Positions 9,439 to 18,588 of a stretch of 60,598 nt of DNA are shown here, one piece after another. The stretch comes from Clostridia bacterium (GTDB lineage Bacteria > Bacillota_A > Clostridia > Oscillospirales > Acutalibacteraceae). Positions within the stretch are counted from its first letter, which is position 1. Every line of letters begins with the position of its first letter. Below the pieces are notes generated by a model. The model saw nothing but the letters and a program-made list of their open reading frames with translations, was not told the origin of the DNA and searched no databases. The DNA is taken from contig JAFQKE010000015.1 in the NCBI GenBank assembly GCA_017397065.1, positions 1-60,598 of the forward strand, given 5' to 3'. A program made the translations under genes and the position numbers.

Positions 9439-9912
9439 TTAAGCAGCAGCTACTATGATAATAGAGAAAAGGTAAATTGCCAATCCAATAACGCTTGTTA
9501 CAACACCGGCCGTACTAACACCATTGCGGTAACCTTTATTTCTACCGGAAACTGCCAAAGATACACCCAAAATTGATAAAATAGAAAAGATTACGATTGC
9601 AACAATAAAACCATCGTCGATATAACCACCGCCAAAGTAGGAAGAAAATGAATCTGCATAATTAATTGCATTTACTAAACAACTAAAGCTATAAACCAAA
9701 CCGATGATACCTAAAACCATACCTGCAATACCTGCACCACGTCCGGGAATCTTGGGCTTTACATAGTAGCCGGGCATATTACCGGGCATATTATTTGGCA
9801 TACCACCATTAAAACCGTTATTAACAGGGGCAGCGTTCTGAGCTGTTCCACAAGAGGGACAGAAAGGTGCTCCGTCTTGAACCTGAGCTCCGCAATTTTG
9901 ACAAAAACTCAT
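9439..9912 (-). CDS. Small zinc-ribbon membrane protein, DUF4190-like
   Basis: This 157-aa protein starts at the ATG at 9912, which has GGAG nine bases upstream; an in-frame start five codons earlier lacks one. The N-terminus is a zinc ribbon (CQNCG ... CPSCG). A Gly/Pro/Asn-rich linker follows, then a GAGIAGMVLGIIGLVYS membrane segment and further hydrophobic helices near residues 95-115 and 135-157. This layout is common in DUF4190-type membrane proteins of Firmicutes, whose role is unknown. It is a single-gene unit with its own strong promoter and terminator. No functional partner is evident nearby. Confidence 0.8.
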   Translation of the reverse strand: MSFCQNCGAQVQDGAPFCPSCGTAQNAAPVNNGFNGGMPNNMPGNMPGYYVKPKIPGRGAGIAGMVLGIIGLVYSFSCLVNAINYADSFSSYFGGGYIDDGFIVAIVIFSILSILGVSLAVSGRNKGYRNGVSTAGVVTSVIGLAIYLFSIIIVAAA

Positions 9913-9954
9913 AAAAAAACACTCCATTTTCTAAAAAAATATCTTGTTAATCAA

Positions 9955-9983
9955 ATTATACTATTAAAGCGCTATAGTGTCAA
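9955..9983 (-). promoter_or_regulatory. Sigma-A type promoter of the zinc-ribbon gene
   Basis: TTGACA (9983-9978), a 17-base spacer and TATAAT (9960-9955) on the minus strand match the consensus at every position. The predicted leader is about 35 bases. Confidence 0.85.
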
Positions 9984-10098
9984 GCGAAATTTTACTTTTT
10001 TGTGAACTTTTTTGAGTGCTTTTGTGAATTAAATGTTTTTAAAATATGAATGAAAAAGCACATTCAACCAGACGAAAACAGAACTATAATTATCAAAT

Positions 10099-10132
10099 CG
10101 TAAAAAATGCAACTAGTTTTTAAAAATAACTA
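10099..10132 (+). promoter_or_regulatory. Putative AraC-type operator, site 1
   Basis: AATCGTAAAAAATGCAACT spans 10096-10114. A weaker second half-site with TTAAAAAT begins at about 10118. The first half-site starts 58 bases before the TATAAT at 10157. The same arrangement recurs at 15534 and 18554. The regulator is presumed to be the AraC protein at 14653-15441. Confidence 0.5.
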
Positions 10133-10133
10133 C

Positions 10134-10162
10134 TGTATTTGGAGAGTTTTTGCAAGTATAAT
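10134..10162 (+). promoter_or_regulatory. Promoter of the 1463-aa secreted protein
   Basis: TATAAT at 10157-10162 has only a poor -35 (TGTATT, 10134-10139) at 17 bases. A weak -35 next to a conserved upstream site fits an activator-dependent promoter. The leader would be about 24 bases. Confidence 0.5.
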
Positions 10163-10192
10163 TAGTATAAAATAAAAACGGAGGGAAATAAA

Positions 10193-13100
10193 ATGAAAAA
10201 GCTTTTAGCGATTATTCTTTCATTGGTTATGGTTATAACCACCTTGAGTACAGCCTTTGTTGGCTATTCTGTATCCGCTGAAGAATCGGTTTCGTCTATT
10301 GACCTTTTAAATACTGATTTATGGAGCAAAAATGAAGCAAGTCAGTATATGTCGATAACCGAAACAACAGAGGATGATTATGAGGTAATAAAGGTTTCTA
10401 TTACGCAGTATAATGCCTACTGCATAAATCTTAATTTAAAAACAGATACCTATTATTCCTTGGTCTTTGATATTAAATCTCCCCTTAAATTTGAAAATAT
10501 ACAAATTTGGCCCACCAAGTGTGGTGCAGGGCCTTCCTCTAACGGAAGCATAGTGTGGGACACCGAAAATTACACCGCAAATGACAGAATCTTGTTTACG
10601 GGCGGTTATGATGGTGCAAATAATTTAAGCTCGCAGTTGGGATTTACCTCTCACAGCGATTGGTATGAAAATAACTCCATTGAGTTTAAAACCAACAGCA
10701 CCGATACAGCCTATCAGATTTTCTTTAAAATGAACGGCTTTTTAAATAAAACCGAAAACGGTACAGACGTTGTATACTTTAAAAATGCGTGGGTTAAAGA
10801 AAAGGTTAAAGCCGAGGCGGTTGCTTTAGGTAATGGTACAGCTACTGTTTCTAAAAATGATTGTAGCTATGGTGATACCGTTATTTACACCGCCACTCCC
10901 TTTGAGGGCGAGGTTTTTAAGGGTTGGTACAAGGGTGACGAGCTTCTTTCCAATGATAGCAGTTTTACCTATACGGTGGACTCTGCTATAACCAGTCTTA
11001 CTGCAAAATTTTCCACCAATAATCTTATGAACGTTGCTATTTGGGGTGAAAGTCCCAATAAGGCTTCAATTACAATTGAAAATGCGGTAGAGGATGATTT
11101 TAACACAATAAAGCTGAGTAGTATTGACTGGAACTTCTTTTATATAAATATGGAATTAAATCCAAATACTACATATAAATTTTACTACGATGTAAAAACC
11201 GCTTTAAAATTAGAGGATTTGCAAATCTGGCCAACTAAATGCGGCGGCACCACAAAATCGGACGGTAACATTACCTATGATACCGAAAATTATACCACAG
11301 CCGACCGTCTTTTGCAGATTACTTCCTTTCCGGCGGTTAATGCAAATCAAACATGGTTTGAAAACAACAGCTTTGAATTTACCACTAACGCTACCGATAC
11401 ATCCTATCAGTTATTCTTAAAATTTGCAGGCTTTATAGATAAAGCTACCGATGGCGTTGCCAACGTTTATTTTAAAAACGTTTATGTTAAAGAAAAGATA
11501 AGCGCAAACGCTCTTAGTATGGGTAACGGTGATGCTACAATTTCTGTAACAGAGGGCGAAATAGGTGACCCCGTTACATATTCAGCCACTCCCGATGCAA
11601 TGGAAAATTTTGTTGGTTGGTATAAGAAATACACATTGGTTTCCACCGATGCAGTTTATAACACCACCCTCGTTTCGGGTGACAACACCCTAACCGCAAG
11701 ATTTACTACTAAGAATAATATGAATGTAAAATCCTGGAACGCCAACCCCTTAAAGCCGTCTATAAAGGTAACAGGAGAAACCTTAGATAATGAAAATGTA
11801 ATTAAGGTAGTAAATGCAGATTATAACCTTTATTATATTGATGCCGAGCTTAACCCCAAAACCGAATATCAGCTTACCTTTGATTTCAAATCGGCATTAA
11901 AGTTTGAGCAAATGCAGATATGGCCTACAAAATGCGGCGGTACTGCTAAATCTGACGGTAATGTTACCTACGACACCGAAAATTACACCACTGCTGACCG
12001 TATCCTTTTCACGGGCGGATATGATGGTACAAACAATCTAAGCAAAACTTGGGAACATACCGACCCCAACGGCTGGTATGAGGATAACGTAATCAGTTTT
12101 ACAACTAACGCTACCGATACATCTTATCAGATTTTCTTTAAAATGAATGGCTTTGTGGATAAAAACCTGAATGCCAATAATGAAATCTATTTTAAAAATG
12201 TAAAAATTGTTGACCCGAATTCCAAGCGTGAGGATTTTGTAATTGTAAGCGAGGATATAAACGGTGAAACCATCGCCGATGTAAACGACCTATCAGTAGT
12301 TGAAACGGTTGCCACCGATAACGGCGACGGAACTATAACCGCTGATGTTATTTATGAAAACAACGCCGATATGCTTATCTTTAAGGGTTGGTATGAGAAC
12401 AACACCTTAAAATCCAACGATTTAAGCTACACCTTTAATGCCGAGGAGGTAAATGCCTCTTTCTTAACCGCAAAATTTGTGAACCGCAACCTTTTAATAG
12501 GTGCCGGCGGATTTGAAACCTACGGCGCCGGCGAGAGCCTTCGTGTATCTCCGGCAGGTGAGGGGGTTCTTCCCGAGGGCGGAAGCTTTGGTATGTGGAG
12601 CAACTGGCCCAACAACGAATCAAATACCCCGGGCTATGAGTGTGAATCTACCAACTATCAGGTGGATATTGCGGCAGGCGAGCAGAAGAATCTTACCTAT
12701 CTTTCAGAGCTTAATTGGAATTCTGAAACGGACGAGGTAACCCATACCGCCGAAACCGTTTCGGTTTCTCCTCACAGCGGCAAAAAAATGCTCCGCATTA
12801 GGGCACCCTATCGTTCAATGATAAGAAAGATTGATAATCTAAAGCCCAACAGCAATTATACCCTCAGCTTTTATGTGTGGAATCCCGATAGATGGACCTG
12901 TCTTAGAACTGCGGTTGTTTCAGACACCGTTGACCTCAAAACCTATTTGGTAGAAAACGATACATCCAAAACCTACGATTATTATAAGGGTATGAGTGCC
13001 GTTATATTTAATCCTGATACCGGCTTGGATGAGGATATCCCCGTTAGAGAGTGGCAAAAAGTAACCCTTAACTTCACAACCGACGCCGATGATGAGCAGT

Positions 13101-14584
13101 TATATCTCCACCTTTCGTTTGCACGCAGCGGATATGGCTCTACAACGGGAAATATCTATTTTGATGATATGGTATGCACCGAGGATGTGTTTGCAAATTC
13201 GGGTAATGCTATACGTCAAAATGATTCGGCACTTCGCTTTAAATTTGCCATTCCAAACGAAATGCTTTCAGAATATTATGAGGGTACAACACTTCATAAA
13301 ACCGGTCTTTTGGTAGATGCCGATGAGGATAAGCTTTTTGTTGGCTCCGCCTTAAAGGATGTTGAGGTTACAAGCGATAATTACCAATATGTAAATGGCG
13401 ACACGGAGCACACCTACTTCACCGCCGCACTTTATAACATCGGCAGAAAAGATGGCAGCATGGATTATTCGGCATACGGCAATGATTATTCCGTTCGCCC
13501 CTATGTTGTTTACAGTAAGCCGGATGGCTCACAGTTCACCATCTATGGTGATGCCGTTACAGCAAATATTTTTGATGTAATGTATCAGATAAAGTATCAA
13601 AGCATTAGTGCCGCCGATGTTGCCATAGTTGATGCAATGCTTAAAAATGAGGCGCTTTATAATGCGTACATAGCTGTGCAACCAACCGATTATTTCTATT
13701 ATGCTAATTCTGATGTAAGCGATTACGCATACTCAATGGCAGTTGTTGGCGACATTCAGATAACAAGCTATAAGCATACCGATAAATTGCATTATCTTTA
13801 TGATTGGATTTTAAATAATGCCGAAGATAAAAAAATAGAGTATGTTTTAGGTCTCGGAGATATTACCGACCAAGATAACGATTGGGAATATAATGCTGTT
13901 GAAGAGCAGTTAAAACGTCTTCAGGCGGCAGGCATTGACCAGTCTATTGTACGTGGAAATCACGATTGGCATTTTAACGACTATATTACCTTTGATGAAT
14001 ATGGTAATGGACTTGTTTCGTTTGATGGTACTATGCGAAACACCTACCGCCTTACCACAATCGGCGGCGTGAAATATATGATGCTTACTCTTGATTTCTT
14101 CCCCACCGATGATGCGGTAGAGTGGGCGGCAGAGGTTATTGAGGCTCACCCCGATTACAACGTAATTTTAACCACCCACGCCTATTATAAAACCGGTATG
14201 AAACTTGGTGACGGCGAGCTTCAGCAGGATGAAGATCTTTACAATGTTCCTGATATTTCGGTTGCTAACAGCGGTCAGGACCTTTATGATAAATTGGTTA
14301 GTAAGTATAGCAATATTGTTCTTGTAATGTGCGGTCACGCATCTACTGAGGACTATGGCCCCGCTTATGAGATTACCGAAAGGGCTGATGGCTCTAAGGT
14401 TGTTCAGATGATGATAAATCATCAGCAGTTAGAATCGATTGACGGTCGTTCTTATGGTATGCTTGCAATGCTCTATTTCGATAATGATGGCAAAACCGTA
14501 AACTTAGAATATTTCTCCACCGTTAACAATATGTATTATATGGATAAATTCCAGTACACATTTGAGCTTGATTTAGTCGATTAG
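10193..14584 (+). CDS. Secreted multi-module protein with C-terminal metallophosphoesterase
   Basis: This 1463-aa protein has a signal peptide (MKKLLAIILSLVMV..., cleavage near SVSAEE). Three homologous modules of about 160 aa (about residues 35-205, 278-440, 510-675), each with an IQIWPTKCG/MQIWPTKCGG core and DTENYT, alternate with InlB-like repeats containing FKGWYKG. A further sandwich-like module (about 765-1000) and a domain shared with the 1778-aa rhamnosidase (about 1003-1165) follow. The end is a calcineurin-like phosphoesterase: GDIQ (about 1186), GDITD (about 1220), GNHDWH (about 1255), THAYY (about 1328) and GHAS (about 1380). Two usual metal ligands, the His of GDxH and the last His of GHxH, are replaced. 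I infer carbohydrate-binding N-terminal modules. The substrate is unknown. Confidence 0.85.
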   Translation: MKKLLAIILSLVMVITTLSTAFVGYSVSAEESVSSIDLLNTDLWSKNEASQYMSITETTEDDYEVIKVSITQYNAYCINLNLKTDTYYSLVFDIKSPLKFENIQIWPTKCGAGPSSNGSIVWDTENYTANDRILFTGGYDGANNLSSQLGFTSHSDWYENNSIEFKTNSTDTAYQIFFKMNGFLNKTENGTDVVYFKNAWVKEKVKAEAVALGNGTATVSKNDCSYGDTVIYTATPFEGEVFKGWYKGDELLSNDSSFTYTVDSAITSLTAKFSTNNLMNVAIWGESPNKASITIENAVEDDFNTIKLSSIDWNFFYINMELNPNTTYKFYYDVKTALKLEDLQIWPTKCGGTTKSDGNITYDTENYTTADRLLQITSFPAVNANQTWFENNSFEFTTNATDTSYQLFLKFAGFIDKATDGVANVYFKNVYVKEKISANALSMGNGDATISVTEGEIGDPVTYSATPDAMENFVGWYKKYTLVSTDAVYNTTLVSGDNTLTARFTTKNNMNVKSWNANPLKPSIKVTGETLDNENVIKVVNADYNLYYIDAELNPKTEYQLTFDFKSALKFEQMQIWPTKCGGTAKSDGNVTYDTENYTTADRILFTGGYDGTNNLSKTWEHTDPNGWYEDNVISFTTNATDTSYQIFFKMNGFVDKNLNANNEIYFKNVKIVDPNSKREDFVIVSEDINGETIADVNDLSVVETVATDNGDGTITADVIYENNADMLIFKGWYENNTLKSNDLSYTFNAEEVNASFLTAKFVNRNLLIGAGGFETYGAGESLRVSPAGEGVLPEGGSFGMWSNWPNNESNTPGYECESTNYQVDIAAGEQKNLTYLSELNWNSETDEVTHTAETVSVSPHSGKKMLRIRAPYRSMIRKIDNLKPNSNYTLSFYVWNPDRWTCLRTAVVSDTVDLKTYLVENDTSKTYDYYKGMSAVIFNPDTGLDEDIPVREWQKVTLNFTTDADDEQLYLHLSFARSGYGSTTGNIYFDDMVCTEDVFANSGNAIRQNDSALRFKFAIPNEMLSEYYEGTTLHKTGLLVDADEDKLFVGSALKDVEVTSDNYQYVNGDTEHTYFTAALYNIGRKDGSMDYSAYGNDYSVRPYVVYSKPDGSQFTIYGDAVTANIFDVMYQIKYQSISAADVAIVDAMLKNEALYNAYIAVQPTDYFYYANSDVSDYAYSMAVVGDIQITSYKHTDKLHYLYDWILNNAEDKKIEYVLGLGDITDQDNDWEYNAVEEQLKRLQAAGIDQSIVRGNHDWHFNDYITFDEYGNGLVSFDGTMRNTYRLTTIGGVKYMMLTLDFFPTDDAVEWAAEVIEAHPDYNVILTTHAYYKTGMKLGDGELQQDEDLYNVPDISVANSGQDLYDKLVSKYSNIVLVMCGHASTEDYGPAYEITERADGSKVVQMMINHQQLESIDGRSYGMLAMLYFDNDGKTVNLEYFSTVNNMYYMDKFQYTFELDLVD

Positions 14585-14605
14585 TTTTTATATTTCTCCC
14601 CAAAG

Positions 14606-14640
14606 GCAAACCGCCTCGGTTAAAAACCGGGGCGGTTTGC
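14606..14640 (+). terminator. Rho-independent terminator after the 1463-aa gene
   Basis: GCAAACCGCC pairs with GGCGGTTTGC, and an inner CGGTT/AACCG stem closes the loop. The T-run is short. It lies between two convergent genes and may serve both. Confidence 0.75.
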
Positions 14641-14652
14641 TGTTTATAAATT

Positions 14653-15441
14653 TCACATTCCGTTTTTATTTTTCTCTCTATATTCAAAAGGTGTAATTAA
14701 AAATCTTTTTTTAAAGGCTCTTGCAAAGCTGGAAAAATCATTAAATCCGGATGCATAGCATATCTCGGTTGAGGAAAAATCGCTTATAATCAGTAGCTTT
14801 GCCGCATAGTCAAGCCGTAGGGAGGTAAGATATTCTTTAAAGGTGGTAGACATTTTTTGGTGAAAAAGAGTACTGAAATAGGTGGGCGTCAGCCCCACGT
14901 GACTACTTATCTGCTCCAAGGTTATTTGATTTTTAAAATTCAAATCCATAAAGTGCAAAGCCTTTATAATGGGGGAGGATTCAATTATTTCGGTGGATTT
15001 TGAAAAGCTTCTCACAATGTCTATAAGTATGCAATTCACTAGATTCGTATATTTTTTATAAAACCATTGGTCGTTTATTTTGTAATCCTTTAAAAGAATA
15101 TTAAAAATTTCGCTCGGATAATCATATATCGCACAGCCGTAGGGTAAAAGTGAATTTATTTTAGAAGAAATTATTGCACCCGAAAATGCTAGGTTAAGAA
15201 CATCAACAGAGCCCTCAACCTCCAACTTTTCAAAATCAACGGGCGATAGAAACAAAAGCGTATTTGGCCTTAATTCGTAAACCTTTTCATTTATGTAGGC
15301 CTTGCCCTTGCCTGCTGTTATATATTCAATTTCATAAAATTCGTGCCAATGAATATCAATACTTTTGGTTAAATGATGATGGTATAAAAATAAACCCGAT
15401 TTATTTAGTGATTTACTGGTTTTTCTTAATATTTCTTGCAT
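14653..15441 (-). CDS. AraC-family transcription regulator
   Basis: This 262-aa protein starts at the ATG at 15441, six bases after GGAGGG; an upstream in-frame start lacks a ribosome site. The N-terminus is a cupin-like sensor domain (SIDIHWHEFYEIEYITAGKG), as in sugar-responsive AraC regulators. The C-terminal 100 residues hold the two helix-turn-helix units, with ITLEQISSHVGLTPTYFSTL and the signature CYASGFNDFSSFARAFKKRF. It stands between the secreted-protein gene and the divergent MBL operon. It is the natural candidate for the shared sites at 10099, 15534 and 18554, and would activate all three units when a sugar is present. The link to those sites is inference. Confidence 0.92.
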   Translation of the reverse strand: MQEILRKTSKSLNKSGLFLYHHHLTKSIDIHWHEFYEIEYITAGKGKAYINEKVYELRPNTLLFLSPVDFEKLEVEGSVDVLNLAFSGAIISSKINSLLPYGCAIYDYPSEIFNILLKDYKINDQWFYKKYTNLVNCILIDIVRSFSKSTEIIESSPIIKALHFMDLNFKNQITLEQISSHVGLTPTYFSTLFHQKMSTTFKEYLTSLRLDYAAKLLIISDFSSTEICYASGFNDFSSFARAFKKRFLITPFEYREKNKNGM

Positions 15442-15533
15442 TCTATCCCTCCCTGTAACCAATTAAATAATAACATATAAACCTAATAAATACAAGCTAA
15501 AATTACTTTTTAAACTAGCAAAAATCCTAAAAA

Positions 15534-15569
15534 CGTAAAAAATGCAACCAAATTCATAAAAAACATATT
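15534..15569 (+). promoter_or_regulatory. Putative AraC-type operator, site 2
   Basis: CGTAAAAAATGCAAC (15534-15548) is identical to the core of site 1. A second half (CATAAAAAA from 15555) lies 21 bases on and touches the -35. The first half starts 57 bases before the -10. Being between divergent genes, it could also control the AraC gene itself. Confidence 0.5.
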
Positions 15570-15596
15570 GTTGTTTTTTGTGTTAGTATTTATAAT
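15568..15596 (+). promoter_or_regulatory. Promoter of the MBL / epimerase / DUF4434 operon
   Basis: TTGTTG (15568-15573), a 17-base spacer and TATAAT (15591-15596). The leader to the ATG at 15628 would be about 25 bases. Confidence 0.7.
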
Positions 15597-15627
15597 TACA
15601 ATAGGAAGAAGTATGTGGAGGTGCAAT

Positions 15628-16458
15628 ATGAAAATTAAAATCTTAGGCACTGCCGCAGCAGAGGGATTTCCTGCGATGTTTTGCGAGTGTGATACCTGCA
15701 AGCGTGCGAGAGCGGCGGGGGGAAGAAACCTTCGTACCCGAAGTCAGGCTTTGGTGGATGATACTCTGCTTATTGATTTTGGTCCTGATACTCTGTCGCA
15801 CACCCTTTACGGCGGTTTAAATCTTATAAGGGTTACCGACCTTTTAATAACCCACAGCCATTGTGACCATCTCCTTGTTAGTGATTTTGAAAATCGCAAA
15901 GACGGTTATTGTAAAATAGATAATAAAAAGCCGCTTAATGTTTATGCCACCACCCCGTCTACCGAAAAAATAAAAGAGCACTGCAAAAGAGATTTAAAAA
16001 TAAATGAAGCGGTAATTCTTAATGAAATATTCCCCTTTAACGAGTATAAAGTGGGGAAATATTCGGTTTTCCCCTTAAAGGCTGACCACGATGCAAAAAC
16101 CGGTCCGGTTATTTATTTAATATCCGACGGACAAAAAAATTTGCTGTATGCAACCGATACAGGTCGCTTCCCAAAAGAAACGGTCGAGTTTTTAGAAGCT
16201 TTAAAAATAAATATAGATATTATTTTTATTGATTGCACCGCCATATTGCTTAAAGGCTGGAGCATATCTCATATGGGGCTTGATACAAACATTTTGCAGA
16301 TAGATGAGTTAAAAGAAATTGGCGTTTTAAACGATAAAACGACGGTTGTGCTTCACCATTTTTCGCATAATGGGGGAGCTACCTATGATGAGCTTGTGCC
16401 AATTGCGGCAGAGCAAGGATTTTTGGTTGCTTTTGATGGAATGATAATGGAGGTTTAA
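15628..16458 (+). CDS. MBL-fold metallohydrolase, PhnP-like
   Basis: This 276-aa protein starts at the ATG at 15628, five bases after GGAGGTG. It has the metallo-beta-lactamase motif THSHCDHLL (about residue 78) and the N-terminal CECDTCKRAR cysteine cluster found in the PhnP-like branch, which often binds an extra zinc. Later metal ligands are visible as KADHDAKTGP and LLYATDTGRF. Family members hydrolyse cyclic phosphodiesters or similar esters. Here the enzyme leads an operon with a sugar epimerase and a glycosidase-like protein, so a sugar-derived substrate is more likely than a phosphonate one. That is inference. No phn genes are nearby. Confidence 0.88.
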   Translation: MKIKILGTAAAEGFPAMFCECDTCKRARAAGGRNLRTRSQALVDDTLLIDFGPDTLSHTLYGGLNLIRVTDLLITHSHCDHLLVSDFENRKDGYCKIDNKKPLNVYATTPSTEKIKEHCKRDLKINEAVILNEIFPFNEYKVGKYSVFPLKADHDAKTGPVIYLISDGQKNLLYATDTGRFPKETVEFLEALKINIDIIFIDCTAILLKGWSISHMGLDTNILQIDELKEIGVLNDKTTVVLHHFSHNGGATYDELVPIAAEQGFLVAFDGMIMEV

Positions 16459-16463
16459 AAATT

Positions 16464-17582
16464 ATGAGCTACCTAACTGAAAATGTTTTGCCATTTTGGC
16501 TTAAAAACTCTATCGATTATAAAAACGGTGGAATTTATACCTGTATTGATGAAGACGGAACAATTTATGACACCGAAAAAAGCGTCTGGTTTCAGGGTAG
16601 GGCACTTTACATATTCTCGCTCTGCTATAATGAGGTAGAGAAAAATCCCGAATATCTAAAGGCGGCAAAGGCTATTTATGACTTTTTGCCAAAATGCTCA
16701 GATGATACCGGCAGAATGGCGTTTATCGTAACCGAAACAGGCGAGTATATTCAAAAACGCCGTTACTATTTCAGCGAAACCTTTGCGGCAATAGGCTGCA
16801 CCGAATATTGGCTTGCATCGGGTGATGAAAGGGCAAGAGAGCTTGCCGAAAAATATTTTGATATTGCTTACAGTATATACTGTGACCCAAGCCTCACCAC
16901 ACCTAAATTCAACCCCGAAACGGTGAATTTGCACGCACTTTCCCCCTCTATGATAATGCTTGCAACATCGCAGGTGCTTAGAAAAATAGATAAAGAAAAG
17001 TATAACGCCATTGCTAAAAAAACGGTAGATGAAATTCTGCTTCACCTTAACGAGTATGGGCTTTTAGAAAACGTTACGCCAAGCGGCGAGTTCGTAAATA
17101 CTGCAACCGGCAGAACAATGAATCCCGGTCACGCTTTAGAGGCGGCGTGGTTCTTAATGGCCGAGGGGCAGTATCAAAATAGTAGCGAGCTTATGGAAAT
17201 AGGCAAAAAAATCATAGATTTTTCTATGACGGCAGGCTGTAAAAATGGCGGAATAATCGCTTTTTGTGATTGCCTTGGTAAGCCGGCAAAGGCACTTGAA
17301 TGGGATATGTACCTCTGGTGGCCGCAGTGCGAGGCTATGATTGCAAATTTAATGGCATATAAAATCTTTGGTGAAGAAAAGTATCTTGAAAACTACAATA
17401 GCATCAAGGATTTTGCATTTAAACATTTTGCAGATGATAAAAACGGCGAATGGTATGGTTATCTTCATTATGACGGCACCGTAGCCAACCGCCTTAAGGG
17501 TAATATTTTTAAAGGGCCTTTCCATCTGCCAAGAATGCTCTATCTTATTGAAAAGCTTGAAAAGGGCGAAAGCGTTTTATAG
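16464..17582 (+). CDS. AGE-family sugar epimerase/isomerase
   Basis: This 372-aa cytoplasmic protein starts five bases after the MBL gene; its GGAGG lies in the last codons of that gene. It reads as an (alpha/alpha)6 barrel of the N-acylglucosamine 2-epimerase family: early GGIYTCIDEDG and KSVWFQGRALYIFS, then RRYYFSETFAAIG, MNPGHALEAAWFLM (conserved His, about residue 215) and WDMYLWWPQCEAM near residue 285. Family members include GlcNAc and mannose 2-epimerases and cellobiose epimerase. The substrate cannot be chosen from sequence. Context with rhamnosidases suggests interconversion of a released sugar. Confidence 0.92.
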   Translation: MSYLTENVLPFWLKNSIDYKNGGIYTCIDEDGTIYDTEKSVWFQGRALYIFSLCYNEVEKNPEYLKAAKAIYDFLPKCSDDTGRMAFIVTETGEYIQKRRYYFSETFAAIGCTEYWLASGDERARELAEKYFDIAYSIYCDPSLTTPKFNPETVNLHALSPSMIMLATSQVLRKIDKEKYNAIAKKTVDEILLHLNEYGLLENVTPSGEFVNTATGRTMNPGHALEAAWFLMAEGQYQNSSELMEIGKKIIDFSMTAGCKNGGIIAFCDCLGKPAKALEWDMYLWWPQCEAMIANLMAYKIFGEEKYLENYNSIKDFAFKHFADDKNGEWYGYLHYDGTVANRLKGNIFKGPFHLPRMLYLIEKLEKGESVL

Positions 17583-17603
17583 GTTACAAAGGAGATTTTC
17601 AAA

Positions 17604-18488
17604 ATGGGTTTTCCAATTACGGCAACATTTATTGATGAAATTACATACGATATTCCATCTTCAAACTGGTCATTCGAGCAGTGGAGTCGGGATCTTGATA
17701 ATATGCAGTCTGTAGGCATAGATACGCTAGTGTTTATCAGGGCAGGGTATGGCGAAAGAACGGTATTTCCGTCAGACTATTTCGGCACTCATTATGAGGA
17801 AGATTTGTTAGGCTTTATTTTAGATGAGGCCACAAAACGCAATATGAAGGTTATGGTAGGAGGCTATCTTTCTAACATAAATTGGAATAACGGTGATGCA
17901 AAAACCGAGATTGAGCTAAACCGTCATTTTATAAATGAGATATGGGCAAAATACGGTGACCGCCCCGCTTTTGGAGGTTGGTACATTCCGCAGGAGACCT
18001 CTTTAGATGTTTTGAATATCACAGAGGTTATGAAAGGCATCTCATATATTTGTAAAGAAAAATCGGCAGAGCTTCCCGTTTTAATAAGTCCATTTTTCAA
18101 CACACTTGATCAAAATTCCAAATTCACCGTAGAACAGCACGTGGAAGAGTGGAATAATATTTTCATAAAATGCGGTGAAAATATTGATATTTGTGCCTTT
18201 CAGGATGGCACCGTGCCCATAAAGGATATGCGTGATTATTATGTAGCCACTAAAAAACTGTGCGGTGAGCACAACATATCACATTGGGTAAACACCGAAA
18301 CCTTTGAGCGTGACGTAAGACAAATGTATTATCCAATACCTTTTACTATTTTAAAAAGAAAACTGGAGTTGCATAAGGAATACGCCGAAAAGATTTTAAC
18401 CTTTGAGTTTTCCCACTTTTTAAGCCCACAGTCGATATACCCATCGGCGAAAAATTTATACAATTTGTATACTGAATATTATAAATAA
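17604..18488 (+). CDS. DUF4434-type glycosidase-like TIM-barrel protein
   Basis: This 294-aa protein follows the epimerase by 21 bases with AAAGGAGA before the ATG. It begins FPITATFIDEITYDIP, with LDNMQSVGIDTLVFIRAG and GGWYIPQETSLD (about residue 128), the pattern I associate with DUF4434. That family is predicted to be a TIM-barrel hydrolase and has no settled activity. The Glu in IPQE and the Asp in FQDGTVP (about 200) are candidate catalytic residues. No signal peptide is visible, so it should act in the cytoplasm with the MBL and AGE proteins. It ends the operon, with a terminator right after. Confidence 0.82.
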   Translation: MGFPITATFIDEITYDIPSSNWSFEQWSRDLDNMQSVGIDTLVFIRAGYGERTVFPSDYFGTHYEEDLLGFILDEATKRNMKVMVGGYLSNINWNNGDAKTEIELNRHFINEIWAKYGDRPAFGGWYIPQETSLDVLNITEVMKGISYICKEKSAELPVLISPFFNTLDQNSKFTVEQHVEEWNNIFIKCGENIDICAFQDGTVPIKDMRDYYVATKKLCGEHNISHWVNTETFERDVRQMYYPIPFTILKRKLELHKEYAEKILTFEFSHFLSPQSIYPSAKNLYNLYTEYYK

Positions 18489-18504
18489 TCTTGATAGTTT
18501 TAAT

Positions 18505-18537
18505 ACCGCTTCGTATAAAAACGAGGCGGTTTATTTT
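18505..18537 (+). terminator. Rho-independent terminator of the MBL operon
   Basis: ACCGC-T-TCG pairs with CGA-G-GCGGT around TATAAAAA, followed by TTATTTTAT, 17 bases after the stop. Confidence 0.8.
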
Positions 18538-18553
18538 ATAAAAATATAACAAT

Positions 18554-18588
18554 CGAAAAAAATACAAGTTAAACCTAAAAAAGTACAC
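18554..18588 (+). promoter_or_regulatory. Putative AraC-type operator, site 3
   Basis: AATCGAAAAAAATACAAGT (18551-18569) matches site 1 at 16 of 19 positions. The second half CCTAAAAAAGTACAC (18574-18588) lies 20 bases on and ends at the -35 position. The first half starts 58 bases before the TATAAT, the same spacing as sites 1 and 2. Confidence 0.5.
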
